Positions 17,442-27,652 of a DNA stretch of 64,000 nucleotides are shown here, one piece after another; position 1 is the stretch's first letter, and each line of letters starts with the position of its first letter. The translations under genes and the position numbers were made by a program. Location: positions 1,715,448 through 1,779,447 of the forward strand of contig CP054182.1 of NCBI GenBank assembly GCA_015709675.1, given 5' to 3'. The notes under the pieces are model-generated. The model saw only the letters and a program-made list of their open reading frames with translations. It did no database searches and was not told the origin of the DNA. Origin of the DNA: Ignavibacteriales bacterium (lineage in GTDB: Bacteria; Bacteroidota; Ignavibacteria; Ignavibacteriales; Ignavibacteriaceae).

Positions 17442-17469
17442 GACGGCGCACCCCTCCCGGTGCGCCGTC
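17442..17469 (+). terminator. Strong GC hairpin between trxA and serA
   Basis: GACGGCGCACC (17442-17452) pairs perfectly with GGTGCGCCGTC (17459-17469), loop CCTCCC. There is no T-run after it, so it may stall or protect mRNA rather than act as a classical terminator. Confidence 0.5.
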
Positions 17470-17492
17470 ATAGTTTACACAGGTAGTGAAAA

Positions 17493-19076
17493 ATGAAAAA
17501 AATAATCATAACTGACAATGTTGATAAAAAAGCCGTAGCGCTCCTTAAGGATGCCGCCTTTGAAGTGAATTACACCCCCGGCATGAAGCCGGAGGATATA
17601 TATAAAGTGATAGGGGAGTATCACGGCATGATTGTGCGCAGTGATACAAAGGTAAATGCCGAGATGATTTCACACATGCAGAGTATGGAAGTAATCGGGC
17701 GTGCCGGAACCGGCGTTGATAATATAGATTCAGCCGCGGCGACCCGCAAGGGAATCATTGTGATGAATACTCCCGGGGGCAATACCATTTCCACCGCGGA
17801 GCATGCATTTTCGATGATGATGTCCCTCTGCCGTAATATCCCGCAGGCGGATGCATCGGTAAAAAGCGGCAAATGGGACAGGAAATCCTATAAAGGCACT
17901 GAGGTGCACGGTAAAACGCTCGGTGTGGTGGGGCTTGGTAAAATCGGCCGAGAAGTTGCGCTCCGTGCGCAGGCATTCGGCATGCAGATTATCGGGTATG
18001 ATCCGCTCCTCAGCAGTGATCTTGCCGTTAAAATGAACGTTGAACTGACCACGCTCGATGATATATATAAACGCTCTGACATCATTACCGTTCATGTTCC
18101 TCTTGACGCAACAACCAAAGACCTGCTCAGAAAAGAAACATTTGCAAAGTGCAAGGACGGAGTTAAAATAATCAACTGCGCCCGCGGAGGAATTGTGAAT
18201 GAGGATGATCTGCTGGAGGCGCTAAATTCCGGAAAAGTATCCGGCGCTGCCATGGATGTATTCGTAAAAGAGCCGCCTGACTTCTCCCATCCGCTGCTGA
18301 AGCATCCAAAGTTTGTGAGCACGCCCCATCTCGGAGCATCCACCGATGAAGCGCAGGAAAAAGTAGCGATTCAGATAGCTGAACAAATCATAGACCTTTT
18401 CAAGAAAAAAATAGTTTACGGAGCGGTGAATGCAGCCGCGGTTGAGGCTGCCGGCAAGCCGGAGCTCGCGCCGTATATAAAACTGGCGGAAAGCATGGGG
18501 GCCCTGCAGTCCCAGCTTCTTACTTCACAGGTGAAATCACTTCGTGTGAATCTTTTTGGCGACCTGCTCAATAATTCTGTTTCCCTCATGACCGCTGCTG
18601 TGCTGAAAGGATTTTTAAAGAACAGAATTCCCGAGCCGGTTAATTATATTAACGCAGGCTATTTTGCAAAAGAAATGGGTCTGCAGATCGAGGAAGTGAA
18701 ATCCTCTGAACATCCTGATTATATTAATCTGATTTCGGTAGAATGCACCACCTCACAGGACAAGAGGAAGCTCGACGGAGTGGTATTTGGCAATAACGAA
18801 ATACGCATCGTCAACATAGATGAGTTTCATCTTGAGCTGAATCCGGAAGGTGATATGTTGTTTTATACCAACCTGGATAAGCCGGGAATGCTGGCAAAAG
18901 TAGGCGCAATTCTCGCTGAAAATGACATCAATATTGCCGGACTTTCACTCGGCCGGTTTGGTATCGGGAAGGAGGCACTGACCGTAATTAACCTGGATTC
19001 GGGCATGGAAAAAGTGGTTTTAGACAAAATATCTTCCATAGACGGCGTTTCTAAGGTATTTTCGGTCAAAATCTGA
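17493..19076 (+). CDS. serA: D-3-phosphoglycerate dehydrogenase (long form)
   Basis: 527 residues, the length of the long PGDH class with an extra domain before the ACT domain. The NAD-binding motif is VVGLGKIGREVA; the catalytic triad is present: Arg in NCARGGIV, Glu in VKEPPDF and His in STPHLGAS. Residues ~320-450 form the intervening (ASB-like) domain and ~455-527 the ACT domain (LDKPGMLAKVGAIL). It oxidises 3-phosphoglycerate in serine synthesis, with serine feedback at ACT domains known in the family. A second, shorter PGDH-like gene lies at 56477-57667. Confidence 0.95.
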   Translation: MKKIIITDNVDKKAVALLKDAAFEVNYTPGMKPEDIYKVIGEYHGMIVRSDTKVNAEMISHMQSMEVIGRAGTGVDNIDSAAATRKGIIVMNTPGGNTISTAEHAFSMMMSLCRNIPQADASVKSGKWDRKSYKGTEVHGKTLGVVGLGKIGREVALRAQAFGMQIIGYDPLLSSDLAVKMNVELTTLDDIYKRSDIITVHVPLDATTKDLLRKETFAKCKDGVKIINCARGGIVNEDDLLEALNSGKVSGAAMDVFVKEPPDFSHPLLKHPKFVSTPHLGASTDEAQEKVAIQIAEQIIDLFKKKIVYGAVNAAAVEAAGKPELAPYIKLAESMGALQSQLLTSQVKSLRVNLFGDLLNNSVSLMTAAVLKGFLKNRIPEPVNYINAGYFAKEMGLQIEEVKSSEHPDYINLISVECTTSQDKRKLDGVVFGNNEIRIVNIDEFHLELNPEGDMLFYTNLDKPGMLAKVGAILAENDINIAGLSLGRFGIGKEALTVINLDSGMEKVVLDKISSIDGVSKVFSVKI

Positions 19077-19096
19077 GATATTTGTCAAAAATTGTC

Positions 19097-19125
19097 TTGA
19101 CAAAATGTTATTTTTTCGTTAAATC
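19097..19125 (+). promoter_or_regulatory. Candidate promoter for the Asp-box exported protein
   Basis: A perfect TTGACA (19097-19102) is followed after 17 bp by TAAATC (19120-19125). The region also has a TTGTCA...TGACAA inverted repeat (19083-19103 area) that could be an operator. Found by eye. Confidence 0.45.
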
Positions 19126-19167
19126 ACTAAGCAATTTGTTTGAATTTCGGAAAAAATGAGAGCACGG

Positions 19168-19202
19168 GTTAAAATCCTGCAATTTTCAGGTAAGATTTTA
19201 AC
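19168..19202 (+). promoter_or_regulatory. 5'-leader stem-loop
   Basis: GTTAAAATC (19168-19176) pairs with GATTTTAAC (19194-19202), with an inner CTG/CAG pairing. It lies in the long leader of the 19264 gene, 61 bp before its ATG. A role in mRNA stability is plausible but unproven. Confidence 0.45.
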
Positions 19203-19263
19203 AAGTGAAAAAGTTTTTCATTTTCATCAATCAATAATCACTAATCAATAAAGGAGAGCATAC

Positions 19264-21063
19264 ATGCTTAAGAGAGCCTTTACAATATTCGCAGCAGTAG
19301 CGGTTTTCGCATCTGTCAGCTTCGCCCAGTCAGGCGCGGTTAAAGATGTTAAAAAAGTTCAGCTGCAAAACGAACATTACCAGGCACCTCAGGTTGTTAC
19401 AGATAATGTACTTCCTTCAGTGTTCCCGGTAAATACACCAGCAGTTGGTGACACCATTGGTACCACTAACTATGACTATTTCACCAATAGCGTTGTTAGA
19501 AATCAGGTGTTCTTCAACCCGGCAGACGGCAAAGTTCACTTCGCAGTCATGCTGAGACAGCCAGGATCAAAGAGAGTAATTCATTACATCTATCCTGATG
19601 GCGCTGTTTATGCTAAAATGGTTCCTTTCGATTCAGTTGCTGCAGCTTCCGGCTGGCCTGATATCAGCGTTAAAAACGTTGGTTCAGATCTCGGTACAGT
19701 AGCAGTTGTAGGTCACACACCTTCAAAGCTTGGTATCTCTGACGGTGCTTCACCGTTTCTGGTAACCCAGTTCAATTCATCAACTGACCCGTCAGTTGCA
19801 TGGGGCGGAGAAAACATTTTCCTCGCTGCTTCAGGCAACAGAACCCAGTTCCAGTTCTACAAGAGCGAAGACCTCGGTTCAACCTTCACCAACTGGGATT
19901 CTATCTCCAGCTACCACCCGACACCAATCTGGTGGGTTGAAAACGGCGGCGTTGAAGTTGGTATTGCTACCAGCCCTGACAACAACTACATTGCTTACTA
20001 CGGTACTAATGCAGGTCAGGCAGGCGGCGGAGCTCACGTTTATAACCCGGTTTCAGCTGACTCAGCAGACAACTTCTGGGCAATTTACTCAACCAACGGC
20101 GGAACAAGCTTCACCGGTATGAGAATTGCAGCAGACGGTGTTATCGGTTTAGTAGCTAACAGACCTGGTTATGCTCCTTTATTTGAAAACTTCGGTCATG
20201 TTGATATGGCTGTTGCAAATAACGGTGTATGGCACGCAGTAGCTAACGGTTACGGTCTTACCTTTGACGGAACCGGAACTGCTACCGGCAACATGTTCCC
20301 GCTTATTTACTGGAACTCAACAACAAACGCATGGACCGCTATCTCTGATATCGCTATTGACAGCATCCAGGCAATCGGTGATCTTTATCCGACCAACTCA
20401 ATCGGTCAGGCATATCCTTCAGTATCAGTTTCACCTGACGGTCAGGTTGTTTACGCAATCTGGACAGGTCCTGAATTCACCGGTGTTCCTTCAGCAGCTA
20501 CTCTTGATACCGCTGAAGCAGTTTACTGGAGAGATCTCTATCATGCATTCTCAACCGACGGCGGTTCTAACTGGACCTACGGTGGTGTTCTGCAGGGTAA
20601 AAACAGCAAATCAGAAGCTTTCGGTCATGCTGCTCAGTGGCTTGAAGATGCAGGCGACAAATATGTTGCTCACATCGTTTATCTCGAAGATCAGTCACCG
20701 ACTGTTTCTCTGTTCGCTGGTGTAGGCACACAGGATCCTCTCGTGTACAAGACCTTCGATCTGCCAAAACCTGTTTCAGTTGAAGACGGAACCACTCCGT
20801 TCGGATTCACCCTGAATCAGAACTATCCGAATCCGTTCAACCCTTCAACCCAGATTACATTCAACCTCGCTCAGGCAGGCAATGTATCACTGAAGGTATT
20901 TGACGTTCTCGGAAGAGAAGTAGCTACCCTCGTTAACAGCGAATTAGCTTCAGGCGCACATACAGTTACTTTTGATGCATCAGATCTCGCTTCCGGCTTA
21001 TATGTTTACAGACTCGATGCTGGAAACATGACCGCCACACGCAAAATGATGCTCATGAAGTAA
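19264..21063 (+). CDS. Asp-box (BNR) repeat exported protein with T9SS sorting domain
   Basis: 599 residues. A signal peptide (residues 1-21, ending SFAQ) and a GGAG site upstream support the ATG. Three Asp-box-like motifs (SEDLGSTFTNW, STNGGTSFTG, STDGGSNWTYG) suggest a sialidase-type beta-propeller, although no catalytic sialidase residues are identified. The C-terminal ~80 residues are a canonical T9SS domain (NQNYPNPFNPSTQITF ... TRKMMLMK). Codon use is highly biased (Arg almost always AGA, few rare codons), which suggests strong expression. A promoter and leader hairpin precede it and a strong terminator follows, so it is probably monocistronic. Confidence 0.85.
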   Translation: MLKRAFTIFAAVAVFASVSFAQSGAVKDVKKVQLQNEHYQAPQVVTDNVLPSVFPVNTPAVGDTIGTTNYDYFTNSVVRNQVFFNPADGKVHFAVMLRQPGSKRVIHYIYPDGAVYAKMVPFDSVAAASGWPDISVKNVGSDLGTVAVVGHTPSKLGISDGASPFLVTQFNSSTDPSVAWGGENIFLAASGNRTQFQFYKSEDLGSTFTNWDSISSYHPTPIWWVENGGVEVGIATSPDNNYIAYYGTNAGQAGGGAHVYNPVSADSADNFWAIYSTNGGTSFTGMRIAADGVIGLVANRPGYAPLFENFGHVDMAVANNGVWHAVANGYGLTFDGTGTATGNMFPLIYWNSTTNAWTAISDIAIDSIQAIGDLYPTNSIGQAYPSVSVSPDGQVVYAIWTGPEFTGVPSAATLDTAEAVYWRDLYHAFSTDGGSNWTYGGVLQGKNSKSEAFGHAAQWLEDAGDKYVAHIVYLEDQSPTVSLFAGVGTQDPLVYKTFDLPKPVSVEDGTTPFGFTLNQNYPNPFNPSTQITFNLAQAGNVSLKVFDVLGREVATLVNSELASGAHTVTFDASDLASGLYVYRLDAGNMTATRKMMLMK

Positions 21064-21100
21064 TTTTATTCAGAGACTCTGAATTAGTTCATTTTATTTC

Positions 21101-21136
21101 AAACGGATCTCTGAATAAGGGATCCGTTTTTTTATT
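21101..21136 (+). terminator. Rho-independent terminator
   Basis: AAACGGATC (21101-21109) pairs with GATCCGTTT (21121-21129), followed by a T-run. A second small palindrome (TTCAGAG A CTCTGAA) lies just upstream at about 21069-21083. Confidence 0.88.
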
Positions 21137-21211
21137 TTGAACCAAACTATTTATATATTCCGCAGGAGAAAAAATTTACTCTTGTCTAACAATTAACTGA
21201 GTGGAGAAGAA

Positions 21212-24067
21212 ATGAAAGTTTCGTTTTCAAAGATCTTTTCAATCTTCCTGTTCTTAACCTTCTCCGTTGTTTACGCACAGTCAGGTGTGGGTAAACTGGT
21301 CGGAAAAGTTATTGACGCAGGAACCAAGGAACCCCTGATCGGGGCCAACGTTCTGATCGTCGGAAGTGCACAGGGTGCTGCTACCGATGTTGAAGGACGT
21401 TACTTTATTCTTAACGTAACCCCCGGTACCTATGAAGTTAAGGTGAGTTACGTTGGTTATGGTCCAAAGACCATTCAGGATGTCCGTATTGTTGCGAACA
21501 TCACTTACGAACTCAATGTTGAGCTGAGCACTGATTTTACTCTGCCCACCATTGAAGTCAGCTCAAAGAAGTTCTTTGAGGAAAAATCAACCAATACAAC
21601 CAAAGTTCTCGATGCTGATCAGATCAGCAAACTTCCCGTAAAGGGCGTTGAGAAACTGGCTGGTCTCCAGTCCGGTGTTGTTATTCAGGAAGGTTCAGGC
21701 GGCGCTGACGGTAATGCTACCATTAACGTACGCGGCGGCCGCGGCGGCGAAGTTTTGTACATCGTTGACGGTGTGCCTCAGAATGACATTCTTTTCGGCG
21801 GAAACTCTGCACAGGTTTCCAACAACGCAATTGACCAGCTCTCTTTCCAGATCGGTGGTTACGAGGCAAAATATGGTCAGGCACAGTCAGGTATCGTGAA
21901 CGTTACTACCAAATCAGGAAGCGCTAAATATTCCTTCTTTGGTGATGTTCTTTCTTCATCGTTCACTGATGATTACGGATACAATCTGTATTCCGCAAAT
22001 ATCGGCGGTCCGATTATTCCGGGTAATGCAAACCACACAATCTTTCTTTCAGGTGAAAGAGGATGGTTTGGCGATGCTAATCCGAGAGCTATTCCTCTTG
22101 AGATTCCGACGATGAATATCAACACGAATGTGCTCCCGAATAACTCCTCAAGCGTCTGGAGATTCAGCGGAAGAACGCTGCATAACTTCCAGCCGTTCTC
22201 ACTGCGTCTTGGTGCAAATATTAACACCAGAACCAGCAGAGGATATACCCATACCTATGCAAAAAACAATGCTGAGCATAATCCTCTGACCGAGAATGAA
22301 AACTATTCATTCAGCGGACGCTTCAGCCATAACGTAAGCAACTCCATGTTTTACAATGTAAACATCGGATACAAAATTCAGAATCAGGAATCAGGCGACG
22401 GTGTATGGTTCGATAATATCGAAGCTTATGGCGATACCACTGCCAACAAACCATGGGTAAGACCTGGTGTACGTCTTATTCAGGGTACCCGTGTAAGTCT
22501 TGATCCGGTTCAGTTATTCTTTGATAAAGGACGTGTTTCTAACTCCTATACCAAACTGAACAATGACAATCTTACCTTAGATGTTGATTTCACCAATCAG
22601 GTGAGCAACCACCTCCTCGAAATCGGAGGCGGTGTTCAGCTTCACACCCTCAGATACTGGGCAATTGCTCCTGTTGGTGTTGCTATTGACAATACTACCA
22701 AAACCCTTAAGGAAAGAATTGCTCTTCAGAGACCTTTCTATTTTGGTTATGATATTCTTGGTAATGTTTCGGATGCGGATGAAACCACCATTTACGGAAC
22801 TGATTCATATACTACCAGCTCAGCTCCGAGAAATCCGATGATTGCGTATTTCTATATGCAGGACAGATTTGAATTAAGCGACCTCGTGCTGAATCTTGGT
22901 GTCCGCTGGGATTACTTTGATTCACAGGCAGATGTTGTAAAAGACGAACTGCTTCCTTATGCAGGCGGATCAAATCCTGATGCATTTGATGACGGTGACT
23001 TTAAAATTAAGGATGCTGAAAGCTATATCTCACCAAGAATTGGTATCGGTTTCCCTGTAACTGCCAGCACGGTTTTCCATGCACAGTTCGGTAAGTTCAT
23101 CCAGCAGCCAAGACTGATTGACGTATTCACCTCTGTGAACTCACTCGACGGTCTGGTTACCGATGGTAACTTCGGCGTTAATACCGGTAATGTTCAGAGT
23201 GAAATTACCACCCAGTATGAAATTGGTTTCAGACAGGTGCTTGGAAATAATGACGGCGCACTTAACCTGACCGCTTTCTACAAGAATACCAAGGGTCTCG
23301 TTAATGACGAAACCAGATTCTTCTACCGCTCTATTGGCGGACAGAGAGACCGTTATTACGGCCCTGCAAATTCTGACTTCGGTACCATTAAGGGTCTTGC
23401 ACTCTCACTGACCGTAAGCAGAATGGATTATTTCTCCTTCAACGTTGAATATACCTATTCACTGGCTGAAGGAACCGGATCATCAACCGGTTCATCAACC
23501 ACTGCTGCATTCAGAAATAACAACGGTGAAACCCCGAAGGTTATTGCACCGCTCGATTTCGATCAGAGACATACCGGTGTTGTGAATGTTGATTTCTCCG
23601 TACCAAAAGGAGAACTTGGATTCTTTGAAAGAACTTCTGCAAACTTCCTGGTTTCCTTCAACAGCGGACGTCCTTATACCCCGCTTGAGAAGCAGAATAT
23701 TACTCCGGGCGGCGGATCAAACCTTGGTGATACCAAAGGTTATGTTAACTCCGCTTATGGTCCTGGCAGCTTCAGAGTTGACTTCAAACTTGAAAAATCG
23801 TTTGAATTCGGCGGAGCAGTTCTTACTCCGTATCTCTGGATTGAAAACCTGTTTGATGCAGACAACGTAGTAAATGTCTATCGTTCAACCGGAAGTCCTA
23901 CCACGACCGGCTATCTGACCACTGCTGAAGGTAAAGCTGTTGCTGCTTCAAGAGGTCAGGAATATGTTGACGATTACATTGCGCTTGAAAGAGACCCCAA
24001 TAATTTTGGTATTCCAAGACTTATTAAGCTTGGATTCAGAGTTAATTTTGCAAATATTAACTTCTAA
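21212..24067 (+). CDS. TonB-dependent receptor with carboxypeptidase-regulatory-like domain
   Basis: 951 residues. Signal peptide to about residue 23 (VVYAQ). Residues ~28-115 are a CarboxypepD_reg-like domain (GKLVGKVIDAGTKEPLIGAN, DVEGRYFILNVTPGTYEVKV). A plug domain follows (ATINVRGGRGGEVLYIVDG, SGIVNVTTKSG), then a ~22-strand barrel ending in FGIPRLIKLGFRVNF. The SusC-like layout fits uptake or export of large substrates across the outer membrane; no SusD-like gene is adjacent. Codon bias is strong. The 1169-residue exported protein begins 20 bp downstream, so the two are probably cotranscribed. Confidence 0.9.
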   Translation: MKVSFSKIFSIFLFLTFSVVYAQSGVGKLVGKVIDAGTKEPLIGANVLIVGSAQGAATDVEGRYFILNVTPGTYEVKVSYVGYGPKTIQDVRIVANITYELNVELSTDFTLPTIEVSSKKFFEEKSTNTTKVLDADQISKLPVKGVEKLAGLQSGVVIQEGSGGADGNATINVRGGRGGEVLYIVDGVPQNDILFGGNSAQVSNNAIDQLSFQIGGYEAKYGQAQSGIVNVTTKSGSAKYSFFGDVLSSSFTDDYGYNLYSANIGGPIIPGNANHTIFLSGERGWFGDANPRAIPLEIPTMNINTNVLPNNSSSVWRFSGRTLHNFQPFSLRLGANINTRTSRGYTHTYAKNNAEHNPLTENENYSFSGRFSHNVSNSMFYNVNIGYKIQNQESGDGVWFDNIEAYGDTTANKPWVRPGVRLIQGTRVSLDPVQLFFDKGRVSNSYTKLNNDNLTLDVDFTNQVSNHLLEIGGGVQLHTLRYWAIAPVGVAIDNTTKTLKERIALQRPFYFGYDILGNVSDADETTIYGTDSYTTSSAPRNPMIAYFYMQDRFELSDLVLNLGVRWDYFDSQADVVKDELLPYAGGSNPDAFDDGDFKIKDAESYISPRIGIGFPVTASTVFHAQFGKFIQQPRLIDVFTSVNSLDGLVTDGNFGVNTGNVQSEITTQYEIGFRQVLGNNDGALNLTAFYKNTKGLVNDETRFFYRSIGGQRDRYYGPANSDFGTIKGLALSLTVSRMDYFSFNVEYTYSLAEGTGSSTGSSTTAAFRNNNGETPKVIAPLDFDQRHTGVVNVDFSVPKGELGFFERTSANFLVSFNSGRPYTPLEKQNITPGGGSNLGDTKGYVNSAYGPGSFRVDFKLEKSFEFGGAVLTPYLWIENLFDADNVVNVYRSTGSPTTTGYLTTAEGKAVAASRGQEYVDDYIALERDPNNFGIPRLIKLGFRVNFANINF

Positions 24068-24087
24068 GAAAAAGGAAGCGTTAAACA

Positions 24088-27000
24088 ATGATAAAGATTA
24101 ATCAATTCAGATCAACGGCGGCAAGAGTACTCCTCTTGCTGGCCGTTATCTTTGCAGTCGGTGCCTATAGCGGTGACGGCGTAAAAAGAACCGGCAACTC
24201 GCTCTATAAGAGTTCTGCCGAGTTCTTTGTATTTAATATCAACAACCTCAACATACCCGTTGATAACAAAGGCGTTATCGCTGACGTAGATCCGGGTACC
24301 GGTGCAGGCGGTTTCTATGATGGTAAAGTATTCCTCTTCTCAGGCGGATTCTTTATGTCAGGAATAACCAACGGTACCATGTGGGCAAACGGTGTTCTTT
24401 CAGCTTCAAGAATTGAAGATTACCAGCCGGGTCCGGTTGGTTCTTCAAGAACTGATCCAAAGAACAAGATGTATGTTGTTACCGCGCAGGACGAAGTATT
24501 TGGTCCGGCATGGCAGGAATGGAAAACCGCAGTTTCCATCGGCGCTGACTTCTATGACGGCGATGGTGACGGTGCCTATAATCCGGTTGACCTGAACGGC
24601 AACGGTAAATGGGACAGCAACGAAGACCGTCCTGACCTTATCGGTGATGTAACTGCATGGACCGTATATAATGACGGTGTTGCAAAATCCCTTAGAAGAT
24701 TTACCGACGTTGAACCCCAGGGTATTGAAATCAGACAGACTGTGTTTGCTTTCGCTTCCAAGGGTGTTGTTGGTAACATGCTCTTCATCCGTTACAGAAT
24801 CGTTAACCGCGGTACTGTAGCAGACAAAATTGACTCTGTTTATTTCTCCGTGGCTGCTGACCCTGATCTCGGTGATTATACCGATGACCTGGTAGGCTGC
24901 GATACCACCCTTTCAGCCGGTTATGTATATAACGGCGGTCCTGACGGACAGTTCGGTGCTAACTGCCCGACCTTCCTTATGGACTTCTTCCAGGGTCCGG
25001 TTGTATATATCCCGGGCGAAACCTTTGTTGACGCGAATGGTAACGGTGAGTTTGACGCAGGTGAAACCCCTCTTACCGAAGCTCACAACGTCCGCGGCGT
25101 GGTAATGGGCATTGACACCATTCCTGGTGCAAAGAATATGCCTCTTACTTCATTTACACAGTATATGCAGAGCCACCCGACCCACGGTGACCCGAACACC
25201 CGTTTCGAGCTCCGTAATTATCTTCTGGGCGGTGTGTCAAAAGACGGTGTACCTCTTGATCCATGTACCTGGGCATTCGGTAACGGTCCGGCAAATGCAG
25301 GTGTCTGCGCTACCTGGGATCCTCATTTCATGTATTCAGGCAAGCCAGAAGATGGTACCGGCTGGTTAAACACCACCCCGATTGACCAGAGACAGATGTC
25401 AAATACCGGCCCGTTTGTTCTGAAAAAAGATCAGCCGATTGACATCGTTGCAGCCTATGTTGTTGGCCGCCATCCTTCACTTTCTGTTCAGTCTGTCAGA
25501 ACCGCAAAGGAATATGATCAGATTGCTCAGTTAGTATTTGATTCTAACTTCCCTTCACCTCCGGCTCCTCCGCCAGCAGTGTATGATGTTAAAACCGGAA
25601 ACGGCTTTATTGATCTTACCTGGCAGACCGCTCCTCAGGTGAATTACAGAGCTATTGATACCGTTCTTGATATTGACCGCAGACTGCAGGGTTACTATGT
25701 AACCGCTTTCCGCACCAATAGCAAAGCGGATATGATTGGCGGTACGGTTAACTCAACCCGTTTAGTAACATATGAGATGGATAATATTATCCATGGCATT
25801 CAGCAGAAAAAATCAAACGGCGCTATTGAGACCTATCTCGAAAGACCATCTGCAGAATATCTGCTTGATTCAGCACTCTATTCAAAACCTGATGAAGGCC
25901 GTATTCGTTTACGTGTTACTCAGGATCCTTTTACCGGAGTTCCTCTCGTGAAAGGTAAAGAGTATTATTTTGCTCTCACTACCTTTACTCTTAACCACAA
26001 AGTGATTAAGAATAAAGCAACCGGTACCTACGGTCCGGCTGGTGACTATATTGACGAAACCAATGGTGCAGTTGATGAATACGAAACTGCAATTATAAGA
26101 GTTGTCTACGGCACTGATTTGTTTGCTCCGGCTTCGGATATCGGACAGAGCAAAAAGGCAGCAGGTTTTGCCGGAACAGGCGGAGTTAAATTCCTCCCTG
26201 TTAATAACAGCGAACTGACCGGTGACACTTATACGGTTTCATTCAAGGCTGATACCACCACAATTCCATATTCAGCCTCCTATTCGCTTACTAATAACAG
26301 AACAGGTACTGTTCTGATCTCTGATTCAAAGGCATATAACTTTGACTCAACCAACTATGCTGGTAAACTTACTGAAGGATTCGTTCTGAAAGTAAAAGAT
26401 GTAGCTCCAACGGTTGCTCCTGATACCCGGCAGACTTACACCCCGGCAGCAAACAAGTGGTTTGTTGACCTCAACCTGTTAACTGCAAGTCTCGGTGCTG
26501 TATATAGCGGAAGAGATATCGCAGGAGTAGGCGGAAGTGCAACTCTTGGTAACAGACAATCCACCATCACCAAGGCAAACCGCCTGCGTGCAATTGAAGT
26601 GCGCTTCGGTCAGCCTGGTAAAGCATACCGCTACATGAACGGATTTGTTGGTACTTCAGCTCTTTCAAGAAGAAACAGCTTCAAGTATGCAGCAGGCCTT
26701 AACGGCACAGACGTACTCCCAAGCCGCGGCGGCGCAATGGGCCAGTTCGGTGTGGGCTTTGTAGATGTACCGTTCCAGGTATGGGTAAAGGATTCAGTTT
26801 ATGGTGAGGAAAGACAGCTTGCAGTAGGCTTTGTTGAGAAATCAGCAAACCTGCCAGGCGGAAATCCTGACGGTAACTGGTTCCCTGGTACCGATGTAAC
26901 CCAGTCACTGGAAGCGATCATCGTTTTTGATGCAAACTATGATGCATCAGGCAGCCAGATCGAATATACCGGCGGTGTATTCGGAAGCGACAGTGCATGG

Positions 27001-27597
27001 GCAGATATCCGCGGATATCAGTTCCCTGCAAGTGCAACCACAGTAACTGATGAACAGAAGCGTATTGCAGCCTCACCGCTGTTTAACGCGATGTATGTAA
27101 TCAGTCTGAGTGCACTGACAGCGACCAGTACGTTTACTGCAGGAGACGTATTCAGAGTACCGGTAGGCACCTATCCGTACACTGATGCAGACAGCTATAC
27201 ATTCTCAACCAAACAGGGCGGAGCACTCACTGATGCTGAACAGAAAGATCTGTTCAACAAGGTTAATGTATATCCGAACCCGCTGTTTGCGTTCAACCCT
27301 GAAACCAGTTATAATTCACAGGCTTATTCAGATGATCCGTTTGTGACCTTCACAAACCTTCCTGAAGAAGTTACAGTGAAAATCTTCACGGTATCAGGCG
27401 CTCTGGTAAGAACCCTTACGCAGGCAGACAAACTTGACGGTGTTGGTTCACCGTTCCTGCGCTGGGATCTTGAGAACGAAAATGGTCTGAGAGTTGCATC
27501 AGGAATGTACCTTGCTATCGTATCTTCACCCGGATTCGGAGAAAAGATACTGAAGTTTGGTGTTATTTTACCACAGAAGCAATTACAGAGATATTAA
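24088..27597 (+). CDS. Giant exported protein, paralogue family member 1, with divergent sorting domain
   Basis: 1169 residues; not a family I can name. N-terminal signal-like segment (VLLLLAVIFAVGAYSGDG). Residues ~155-182 hold Ca-binding-type acidic loops (DGDGDGAYNPVDLNGNGKWD) and another lies near 315 (DANGNGEFDAGE). An FN3-like region begins near 495 (GNGFIDLTWQTAP). Residues ~1059-1169 resemble a T9SS type A domain but the signature is VYPNPLFAFNP instead of NYPNPFNP, ending ASGMYLAIVSSPGFGEKILKFGV. It is cotranscribed with the receptor and precedes a PorV-like gene. DNA 26386-27292 is nearly identical to 31204-32110 in the next paralogue. Confidence 0.8.
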   Translation: MIKINQFRSTAARVLLLLAVIFAVGAYSGDGVKRTGNSLYKSSAEFFVFNINNLNIPVDNKGVIADVDPGTGAGGFYDGKVFLFSGGFFMSGITNGTMWANGVLSASRIEDYQPGPVGSSRTDPKNKMYVVTAQDEVFGPAWQEWKTAVSIGADFYDGDGDGAYNPVDLNGNGKWDSNEDRPDLIGDVTAWTVYNDGVAKSLRRFTDVEPQGIEIRQTVFAFASKGVVGNMLFIRYRIVNRGTVADKIDSVYFSVAADPDLGDYTDDLVGCDTTLSAGYVYNGGPDGQFGANCPTFLMDFFQGPVVYIPGETFVDANGNGEFDAGETPLTEAHNVRGVVMGIDTIPGAKNMPLTSFTQYMQSHPTHGDPNTRFELRNYLLGGVSKDGVPLDPCTWAFGNGPANAGVCATWDPHFMYSGKPEDGTGWLNTTPIDQRQMSNTGPFVLKKDQPIDIVAAYVVGRHPSLSVQSVRTAKEYDQIAQLVFDSNFPSPPAPPPAVYDVKTGNGFIDLTWQTAPQVNYRAIDTVLDIDRRLQGYYVTAFRTNSKADMIGGTVNSTRLVTYEMDNIIHGIQQKKSNGAIETYLERPSAEYLLDSALYSKPDEGRIRLRVTQDPFTGVPLVKGKEYYFALTTFTLNHKVIKNKATGTYGPAGDYIDETNGAVDEYETAIIRVVYGTDLFAPASDIGQSKKAAGFAGTGGVKFLPVNNSELTGDTYTVSFKADTTTIPYSASYSLTNNRTGTVLISDSKAYNFDSTNYAGKLTEGFVLKVKDVAPTVAPDTRQTYTPAANKWFVDLNLLTASLGAVYSGRDIAGVGGSATLGNRQSTITKANRLRAIEVRFGQPGKAYRYMNGFVGTSALSRRNSFKYAAGLNGTDVLPSRGGAMGQFGVGFVDVPFQVWVKDSVYGEERQLAVGFVEKSANLPGGNPDGNWFPGTDVTQSLEAIIVFDANYDASGSQIEYTGGVFGSDSAWADIRGYQFPASATTVTDEQKRIAASPLFNAMYVISLSALTATSTFTAGDVFRVPVGTYPYTDADSYTFSTKQGGALTDAEQKDLFNKVNVYPNPLFAFNPETSYNSQAYSDDPFVTFTNLPEEVTVKIFTVSGALVRTLTQADKLDGVGSPFLRWDLENENGLRVASGMYLAIVSSPGFGEKILKFGVILPQKQLQRY
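26386..27292 (+). repeat. 907-bp tract near-identical to 31204-32110 (copy 1)
   Basis: Aligned by hand at a constant offset of 4818 bases. Beyond a short divergent patch near its left end, I count about 12 mismatches in ~855 bp, of which 11 are synonymous; the flanks diverge at once. It encodes residues ~767-1068 of the protein. Confidence 0.9.
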
Positions 27598-27604
27598 AAA
27601 AACG

Positions 27605-27623
27605 GGCGGGTTAACCACCCGCC
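27605..27623 (+). terminator. Hairpin between giant protein 1 and the PorV-like gene
   Basis: GGCGGGT (27605-27611) pairs with ACCCGCC (27617-27623). The following bases are only partly T-rich, so partial termination or mRNA end protection is likely. Confidence 0.5.
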
Positions 27624-27652
27624 TCTTATTAACCTAATAGGAGTTTGATAAA

